This document shows positions 58,777 to 64,000 of a stretch of 64,000 nucleotides of DNA, piece after piece (position 1 is the stretch's first letter; the number at the start of each line of letters is the position of its first letter). Source of the DNA: Saccharothrix ecbatanensis. Its GTDB lineage: Bacteria > Actinomycetota > Actinomycetes > Mycobacteriales > Pseudonocardiaceae. Under the pieces are notes generated by a model. It made no database searches and was not told the origin of the DNA. It worked only from the letters and a program-made list of their open reading frames with translations. The DNA lies in the NCBI RefSeq assembly GCF_014205015.1, contig NZ_JACHMO010000001.1, positions 372,001-436,000 of the forward strand, written 5' to 3'. Position numbers and translations under genes: made by a program.

Positions 58777-61079
58777 TTCTTGCCAAGCCCCGCCCGACGC
58801 AGCGCCTCCGCCATCGCGCCGTTCGCCGGCGGACGTTCCTGCTGACGCGGCTTGCCCCCGCCGCCCTGGCCGCCGCGCTGCCCACCGCGTTGCGGCTGCT
58901 GCTGCTCACGCGGCGGCTTGCGGCCCGGCTCGTCCTCCAGGCGGAGCGTCAACCCGATGCGCTTGCGCGGGATGTCGACCTCCAGCACCTTCACCCGCAC
59001 CACGTCGCCGGACTTCACCACGTCCCGCGGGTCCTTCACGTACGTGTTGGACAACGCCGAGATGTGCACCAGACCGTCCTGGTGCACGCCGATGTCCACG
59101 AACGCGCCGAACGCGGCCACGTTCGTCACCTGGCCCTCCAGCACCATGCCGGGCTTGAGGTCGGAGATCTTCTCCACGCCGTCCGCGAACGTCGCCGTCT
59201 TGAACGCGGGCCGCGGGTCGCGCCCCGGCTTCTCCAGCTCGCGCAGGATGTCGGTGACGGTCGGCAGGCCGAACTTGTCGTCCACGAACTCCTGGGGCCG
59301 CAGCGACTTCAGCACCGCCGTGTTGCCGATCAACTGCTCGCCGCCCGCACGCTCCTGCATCCGGCGCACCACCGGGTACGCCTCGGGGTGCACGGAGGAG
59401 GCGTCGAGCGGGTCGTCGCCGTTCGGGATGCGGAGGAAGCCCGCGCACTGCTCGAACGCCTTCGGGCCGAGCCGCGCCACCTCCTTCAACGCCTTGCGCG
59501 AGCGGAACGGGCCGTTGCCGTCACGGTGCTGCACGATGTTCTCCGCCAGCCCGGCGGTGATGCCGGAGACCCGCGTCAACAGCGGCACGGACGCCGTGTT
59601 CAGGTCCACGCCGACCGCGTTCACGCAGTCCTCGACCACCGCGTCCAGCGAGCGCGACAGCTTCGCCTCCGACAGGTCGTGCTGGTACTGGCCCACGCCG
59701 ATGGACTTCGGGTCGATCTTCACCAGCTCGGCCAGCGGGTCCTGCAACCGGCGGGCGATGGACACCGCGCCGCGCAGCGACACGTCCATGCCGGGCAGCT
59801 CGGCCGACGCGAACGCCGACGCCGAGTACACCGACGCGCCCGCCTCCGACACCACGGCCTTGGTCAACTTCAGGTCGGGGTGCAGCTTGAGCAGGTCGGC
59901 GGCCAGCTTGTCGGTCTCGCGGGACGCGGTGCCGTTGCCGATCGCGATCAGGTCGACGTCGTGCTTCTTCGCCAGCAGCGCGAGCTTCGCGATCGACTCG
60001 TCCCACCGGTTCGCGGGCACGTGCGGGTAGATCACGTCCGTGTCGACGACCTTGCCGGTCGCGTCGACCACGGCCACTTTCACGCCGGTCCGGAAACCGG
60101 GGTCGAGGCCCATCGTGGCGCGCGTGCCCGCCGGGGCCGCCAGCAGCAGGTCACGCAGGTTCGTCGCGAACACCCGCACCGCCTCGTCCTCGGCGAACGC
60201 CCGCAGCCGGGACCGCAGGTCGATGCCCAGGTGCACGAGGATCCGGGTCCGCCACGCCCACCGGACCGTGTCGGCCAGCCAGCGGTCGGCCGGACGGCCC
60301 CGGTCGTCCACCCCGAACCGGGACGCGATCCGCGCCTCGTAGCCGGTCGGCTCGTCCTCGTCCGCCGGGTCGAACTGGAGGTCGAGCACCTCCTCCTTCT
60401 CCCCGCGCAGCAGCGCCAGGATCCGGTGCGAGGGCAACTTCGCGAACGGCTCGGAGAAGTCGAAGTAGTCGGAGAACTTGGCCCCGTCCTCCTCCTTGCC
60501 CTCCCGAACCTTGGACGCCACCCGGCCCTGCGTCCACATGCGTTCGCGCAGCTCACCGATGAGGTCGCCGTCCTCGCCGAACCGCTCGACGAGGATCGAC
60601 CGCGCGCCCAGCAGCGCGGCGGCCACGTCCGCGACCTCCTCGGTCACGTACGCCTTCGCCACCTCCTGCGGGTCCTGCGTCGGGTCGCCCAGCAGGCCTT
60701 CCGCCAGCGGCTCCAGGCCCTGCTCGCGGGCGATCTGGGCCTTGGTCCGCCGCTTCGGCTTGTAGGGCAGGTAGAGGTCTTCCAGCCGGGCCTTGGAGTC
60801 GGCGGCGTGGATCGAGGCCTCCAGCGCCTCGTCCAGCTTGCCCTGGGACCGGATCGATTCGAGCACAGCCGCCCGACGGTCTTCCAGCTCGCGGAGGTAG
60901 CCCAGGCGCTCTTCCAGCGTGCGGAGCTGGGTGTCGTCCAGCGCGCCGGTCGCTTCCTTCCGGTATCGGGCGATGAAGGGAACGGTGGAACCACCGTCGA
61001 GCAGGTCGACGGTGGCGCTGACCTGCGCGGGCCGCACCCCGAGCTCCTCGGCGATCCTCTGGTGAATGGCTGTGGTCAC
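58773..61079 (-). CDS. tex: Tex family transcription-associated RNA-binding protein
   Basis: 768 residues from the GTG at 61079 ([14 protein letters not shown]); the frame reaches 61136 without a site. Domains in order: the N-terminal Tex helical domain (about 1-190, with [19 protein letters not shown]), a YqgF/RNase H-like domain (about 320-460, [22 protein letters not shown]), helix-hairpin-helix repeats (about 480-560) and an S1 domain (about 645-716, [21 protein letters not shown]). The C-terminal tail is rich in Gln, Gly and Arg, which may bind RNA. Tex is a nucleic-acid-binding accessory factor of transcription. Its stop overlaps the next gene's start. Confidence 0.95.
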   Translation of the reverse strand: MTTAIHQRIAEELGVRPAQVSATVDLLDGGSTVPFIARYRKEATGALDDTQLRTLEERLGYLRELEDRRAAVLESIRSQGKLDEALEASIHAADSKARLEDLYLPYKPKRRTKAQIAREQGLEPLAEGLLGDPTQDPQEVAKAYVTEEVADVAAALLGARSILVERFGEDGDLIGELRERMWTQGRVASKVREGKEEDGAKFSDYFDFSEPFAKLPSHRILALLRGEKEEVLDLQFDPADEDEPTGYEARIASRFGVDDRGRPADRWLADTVRWAWRTRILVHLGIDLRSRLRAFAEDEAVRVFATNLRDLLLAAPAGTRATMGLDPGFRTGVKVAVVDATGKVVDTDVIYPHVPANRWDESIAKLALLAKKHDVDLIAIGNGTASRETDKLAADLLKLHPDLKLTKAVVSEAGASVYSASAFASAELPGMDVSLRGAVSIARRLQDPLAELVKIDPKSIGVGQYQHDLSEAKLSRSLDAVVEDCVNAVGVDLNTASVPLLTRVSGITAGLAENIVQHRDGNGPFRSRKALKEVARLGPKAFEQCAGFLRIPNGDDPLDASSVHPEAYPVVRRMQERAGGEQLIGNTAVLKSLRPQEFVDDKFGLPTVTDILRELEKPGRDPRPAFKTATFADGVEKISDLKPGMVLEGQVTNVAAFGAFVDIGVHQDGLVHISALSNTYVKDPRDVVKSGDVVRVKVLEVDIPRKRIGLTLRLEDEPGRKPPREQQQPQRGGQRGGQGGGGKPRQQERPPANGAMAEALRRAGLGKK

Positions 61080-61090
61080 AGCGAGCCATT

Positions 61091-61149
61091 GTGCCCTGCC
61101 CGGCCGATCACGTTCGGGCACCCCGACGCCGTTCACCGGGCTAGGGCAC
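61091..61149 (-). terminator. Long-arm hairpin at the end of the membrane-protein gene
   Basis: Arms GTGCCCTGCCCGG (61091) and CCGGGCTAGGGCAC (61136-61149) pair with a single bulge around a loop of about 32 bp. The right arm includes the stop of the 61141-61920 gene. It lies between that gene and tex on the same strand, so it may end or attenuate transcription. Confidence 0.45.
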
Positions 61150-61920
61150 GAGGCTGGTGAGGACGGTGACGTCCGACTCGTCGTGCGGCAGGTACTTGGC
61201 CCTGACCACCATGCCGGGCTGCACCCGGGCGATGGACGTCGGGGGCAGCCGCTTGTCCTGCGTGACGTCGAACGTGGTGCCGTTCGGGCGGGTGACCCGC
61301 AGGGTGAGGCGCACCGCCGAACGGCCGTCCGGTAGCTGCCCGGTCGGGGTCATGGCGAGCACGATCGCGGTGGCGTCCACGCCGTGCTCGGCGATGCGCA
61401 GCTGGTGCGGCGTCACGAACCCCTTGGCCAGCTGCACCCGGTCCAGCGCGGCCTGGAGCTCGCGCGGGTCGGAGTCGGTGGCCAGCGCCACTCGGCCGTC
61501 GGGGAGGTAGCGGACCGGGAGTACCGCGTCGGGCACCATCAGCGACAGGTCGGTCAGGTCCACCACCTGCCGCGCGGTGCCTTGGAACGAGCGGCCGTCC
61601 GCGGTGTCCACCTGGAGCCGGATGTCCAGCTGCGGCTGGTCGTTCACGGACAGGCCGGTCCGCGCGACGCCGATGACCGTGCCGATGCCGATCGGCGCGC
61701 CGCGGAACTCCTTGGGCACACCGCCGGTCAGCGCGGCCAGACCGCCGCCGAAGACCTTGTTCAGCGTGAACAGGGTGGGCACGACGGCCAGCAGGATGAT
61801 CGGGCCGACCATCCAGCCGTTCAGCCAGGAGGTCACGTCGTCACCGGCCAGGCCGCCGGCGACCCAGGTCGCGGTGAGGGCGAGTCCGACGCACAACCCG
61901 AGCCAGCTGGTCACCTTCAT
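61141..61920 (-). CDS. Membrane-anchored hypothetical protein
   Basis: 259 residues from the ATG at 61920, which has AAAGGA at a good distance; the ATG at 61929 is too close to it. Two hydrophobic segments (about 5-25 and 37-55) are followed by a soluble beta-rich part with two similar halves of about 90 residues each ([21 protein letters not shown], and a later [17 protein letters not shown] with a similar pattern). Such duplicated domains occur in actinobacterial proteins annotated only as hypothetical. No catalytic motif was found. The next gene upstream encodes another membrane-anchored protein. Confidence 0.72.
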   Translation of the reverse strand: MKVTSWLGLCVGLALTATWVAGGLAGDDVTSWLNGWMVGPIILLAVVPTLFTLNKVFGGGLAALTGGVPKEFRGAPIGIGTVIGVARTGLSVNDQPQLDIRLQVDTADGRSFQGTARQVVDLTDLSLMVPDAVLPVRYLPDGRVALATDSDPRELQAALDRVQLAKGFVTPHQLRIAEHGVDATAIVLAMTPTGQLPDGRSAVRLTLRVTRPNGTTFDVTQDKRLPPTSIARVQPGMVVRAKYLPHDESDVTVLTSLVP

Positions 61921-61936
61921 GGTCTGCATTCCTTTC

Positions 61937-61967
61937 GGGAGTTACTGGTGGGAGTTACTGGTGGGAG
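61937..61967. repeat. 13-bp tandem repeat at a stop codon
   Basis: GGGAGTTACTGGT occurs twice in tandem (61937 and 61950), followed by the start of a third unit GGGAG. On the minus strand each copy carries CAGTAA, so the TAA of the 61955 gene is duplicated 13 bp downstream. Confidence 0.8.
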
Positions 61968-63061
61968 CCGAAGAAGTCGGCCAGGCCGACGGCGAGGGTG
62001 ACGACCCGGCCGTCACCGCGGGCCGCGGCGAACACGTCGCCCACGGCCACCGCGGTGACGCCGTCCGGGCCGACGAGGGCGCGGTCCACCCGTGAGTCGA
62101 CCGGCAACGTGGCGGTGACCTGGCCGGTGGCCAGCGACACCAGGCTGAGCGCGATGCCCTGGTCGTTCACCGAACGCTGGTGTTCGACCAGCACGTGCCC
62201 GGTGGCCACGCCGACCGCGGTCACGCCGTCGACCACCAGCTGCGCGCCGTGGAACACGGTCGTGCCCACCGGGGTCACCCGGCCGTCCGCCGTGACGCGG
62301 ACCAGCACGCTGCCCGGCGTGCCGCCCGGCGCCTGCCGCAACCCGACCCGCTCGGTCGAGCCCGGGTTCATGCCCGCTTCGACACCGGTCGAGGAGGGCG
62401 GCGCGGCGGGGACGCGCTCGACGGAGAGCCGGCCTGCCCACGCGGCGGCGGTCGGCGCGTCGACCGGCGTGGCCACCACCTGGTCCAGCCCGATCGCCAA
62501 CACCCCTCCGGTGGCGTTCATGGCCAGCACCCGGCGGTTCTCCGGGTCGTACGCGTAGGCGGTCCGGGCCGCGACGAACGCGCCGCCGAGCCCTTCCACG
62601 TCATCGCCCTCGGCGACCACGCTCCCGTCCGCCAACTCGACCACGAAGAGTCCGGAGTCGGTGGCCAGGTAGGCGTAGCGCTGCCCGGCGGCGAGGACCG
62701 ACGCCTCCCAGATCAGCTGGTCGGACAGCTGCGTGTCCCACAGCACCTCGCCGGTGGCCGGGTCGGTGGCCGCGAGCCGCACCTGGAACATGTCCTGCGT
62801 GATCATCTGGAACATCCCGCGCACGCCGTGCCGCTCGTAGGGCGCCAGGACCACGTCCCGCCCGTCGATCTCGGCGAACGCGAAGCCCGGCTGCATCTCG
62901 ATGTCCGGTTCCGGTGACATCACGTACGAGCCGCCGAAGAACAGCCCGGCGAACAGCACCAGCGGCAGCACGAAGGGCAGCGCGAACGGCAGGCGGCGGC
63001 GAGGAGGCCGGGGCGATTCGTAGGGCATCGCCGGTGAGTACTGCGGCGGTGTCTGGTACAT
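61955..63061 (-). CDS. Membrane-anchored PQQ/propeller-like hypothetical protein
   Basis: 368 residues. The cytoplasmic head is rich in Pro and Tyr, followed by Arg residues and one membrane segment at about 27-47. The outer part has blades with tryptophan and ALW-like positions (ATDPATGEVLWDTQLSDQL, AYAYDPENRRVLAMNATGG, SLVSLATGQVTATLPVD), typical of PQQ-like beta-propeller proteins. No cofactor site is visible. A Pro/Ser-rich section near 220-245 breaks the repeats. Its role is probably structural or ligand-binding at the cell surface; nothing more can be said. Confidence 0.72.
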   Translation of the reverse strand: MYQTPPQYSPAMPYESPRPPRRRLPFALPFVLPLVLFAGLFFGGSYVMSPEPDIEMQPGFAFAEIDGRDVVLAPYERHGVRGMFQMITQDMFQVRLAATDPATGEVLWDTQLSDQLIWEASVLAAGQRYAYLATDSGLFVVELADGSVVAEGDDVEGLGGAFVAARTAYAYDPENRRVLAMNATGGVLAIGLDQVVATPVDAPTAAAWAGRLSVERVPAAPPSSTGVEAGMNPGSTERVGLRQAPGGTPGSVLVRVTADGRVTPVGTTVFHGAQLVVDGVTAVGVATGHVLVEHQRSVNDQGIALSLVSLATGQVTATLPVDSRVDRALVGPDGVTAVAVGDVFAAARGDGRVVTLAVGLADFFGSHQ

Positions 63062-63187
63062 CGGTTCCCCCTTTTCGGTCTGCGGGTGATGACCGAAGCT
63101 TCCGGCGCGGGCGTCGCCTACCGGTCCCAGGAACGGGGTTCACGAGACCGCCACCAGCGGCGATGGAGATCGAGTAGGGTCGGCCGG

Positions 63188-64000
63188 GTGGGCACCGCGC
63201 GAGCTGCGACGGCGACGCTTCCCCGCGGCTCGGTGGTCGCGCGGGCGTGGGCCGCGCTGGGTGACGCGGTCGCGCCGCTGAGCAACCCGGCGGGCCGGCC
63301 GCTGACCCGCACGGTCAAGCTGATCCTCGATCCGCTGGTGCTGCGGCCCGTGCTGAACCCGGAGTTCGCGGCGGGCGCGATCGCGGTCGAGCACGCCGAC
63401 GCCCTGCGGTCCCGGATCGCCGACGCCGGGCCGGTGCTGGCGGCGACCGCGAGCTGGTTCGTGGTGCTGAAGAAGGAACGCCGGCGGCGGTGGATCACCG
63501 ACGGGAACCCGCAGGACCTCTACTTCCAGCGGTGCTTCGAACTCGCCACCGCGCAGGGGCCTCCGGGGTCGGACGCCGACCGCGTGGCGGCTTCCGTGCT
63601 GGCCGAGGTGCACGGGCAGGGTGGGCCGACCGTCACGGGGCTCCGCGACTTCGTCACCGATCCGGCCAACGTCGGCGAGCTGACGCGGCTGATCGACGCG
63701 GCGTGGGCCGCGGTGGAGGTGGACGGTTCGGGGGCGATGGCGACCGACGGGTTCCTCGCCACGTGTGCCGTCGCACCTGATCGGGTGTTGTTCGGGGAGC
63801 TGGTGGCGGGCGCGGCCGGCTCGGCGGGCGCGGCGGACCTGGCCCGGCCGGGGGTGGCGCTGGCCCACGGGTTGACCGACCGGGATCGGCCCGTGCGGCC
63901 GGAGTTGGGGCGGAGCGCGTCGAAGCGGAACCTGCCCAAGCCGTTCGACCGGTCGATCCTGGAGCGCCTGTTCGCGCCGTTGACCATGGCGTTCGGGCGG
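63188..64000 (+). CDS. Hypothetical protein, runs off the window
   Basis: At least 271 codons from the GTG at 63188 (AGGGTCGG upstream), open to the window edge, with strong GC third-position bias. The visible part is soluble, helix-rich and without signal peptide (NPAGRPLTRTVKLILDPLVL, RRRRWITDGNPQDLYFQR, ASKRNLPKPFDRSILERL). I recognise no family. It diverges from the 61955-63061 gene. The stretch NPQDLYFQRCFELATAQG recalls effector-associated domains of some actinobacterial proteins, but this is not a firm assignment. Confidence 0.7.
   Translation, partial: MGTARAATATLPRGSVVARAWAALGDAVAPLSNPAGRPLTRTVKLILDPLVLRPVLNPEFAAGAIAVEHADALRSRIADAGPVLAATASWFVVLKKERRRRWITDGNPQDLYFQRCFELATAQGPPGSDADRVAASVLAEVHGQGGPTVTGLRDFVTDPANVGELTRLIDAAWAAVEVDGSGAMATDGFLATCAVAPDRVLFGELVAGAAGSAGAADLARPGVALAHGLTDRDRPVRPELGRSASKRNLPKPFDRSILERLFAPLTMAFGR

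Overview
The window is high-GC DNA (GC-rich third codon positions, many GTG and some TTG starts, ATGA/GTGA gene overlaps) typical of an actinomycete. The gene types (DUF742 protein, DUF222/HNH endonuclease, DUF4082 secreted protein, PhoP-like two-component system, YkcB-like GT39 enzymes) fit Pseudonocardiales, for example a Saccharothrix or Lentzea relative. That placement is inference. No rRNA, tRNA or CRISPR array was recognised.

Layout. (1) 1-7 kb: secreted subtilase, lipoprotein cyclophilin, aspS, a DUF389 membrane protein, an APH-fold protein lacking the usual catalytic Asp, and an SGNH hydrolase. (2) 7-16.3 kb: a PhoP-like response regulator and histidine kinase, a small unknown protein and three overlapping membrane glycosyltransferase genes (GT39, GT2-GtrA, GT39), all on the minus strand. 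A membrane-anchored protein and CopC diverge from them. Three promoter regions carry 11-bp-phased CACAG repeats like the mycobacterial PhoP box, so the regulator probably controls itself, the anchored protein and the glycosyltransferases. (3) 16.3-18.4 kb: Mug glycosylase, DUF742 protein, S4 protein, membrane protein with HExxH. (4) 19-31 kb and 33.3-50.8 kb: a large surface-polysaccharide locus. It has a priming phosphoglycosyl transferase, amino-sugar nucleotide enzymes, a 1613-residue secreted protein (dimethylformamidase-beta-like domain, four DUF4082 and interleaved Ig-like domains), two acyltransferases, a Wzy-like ligase, a Wzz-like protein, a Wzx-like flippase, several glycosyltransferases, a glycosidase-like lipoprotein, a YVTN propeller protein and a GT2-GT4 fusion. 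A small regulatory islet (31.4-33.3 kb; GntR/UTRA, UTRA-only, helical protein, cut-off gene start) splits it. A 1494-bp IS4-family element with 19-bp inverted repeats and a 10-bp target duplication has cut the tail off an HNH endonuclease gene at 45 kb, and its own transposase gene carries a +1 frameshift. (5) 50.8-64 kb: Ser/Thr kinase, enoyl-CoA hydratase, GNAT, a YciI-LuxR fusion regulator, a lone branched-chain-type binding lipoprotein, SRPBCC protein, phytoene-desaturase-like oxidoreductase, SDR epimerase, Tex, two membrane-associated proteins and a gene running off the edge.

How the parts work together (inference): the main locus looks like a Wzx/Wzy-type system. Sugar nucleotides, including probably a 3-amino or 2,3-diamino sugar, are made by the 20.5-31 kb genes, assembled on a lipid carrier by the glycosyltransferases, flipped, polymerised and length-controlled. 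The secreted giant protein and the glycosidase-like lipoprotein would act on or bind the product outside. The 7-15 kb module would add single sugars from polyprenyl-phosphate donors to the envelope in response to a PhoPR-type signal.
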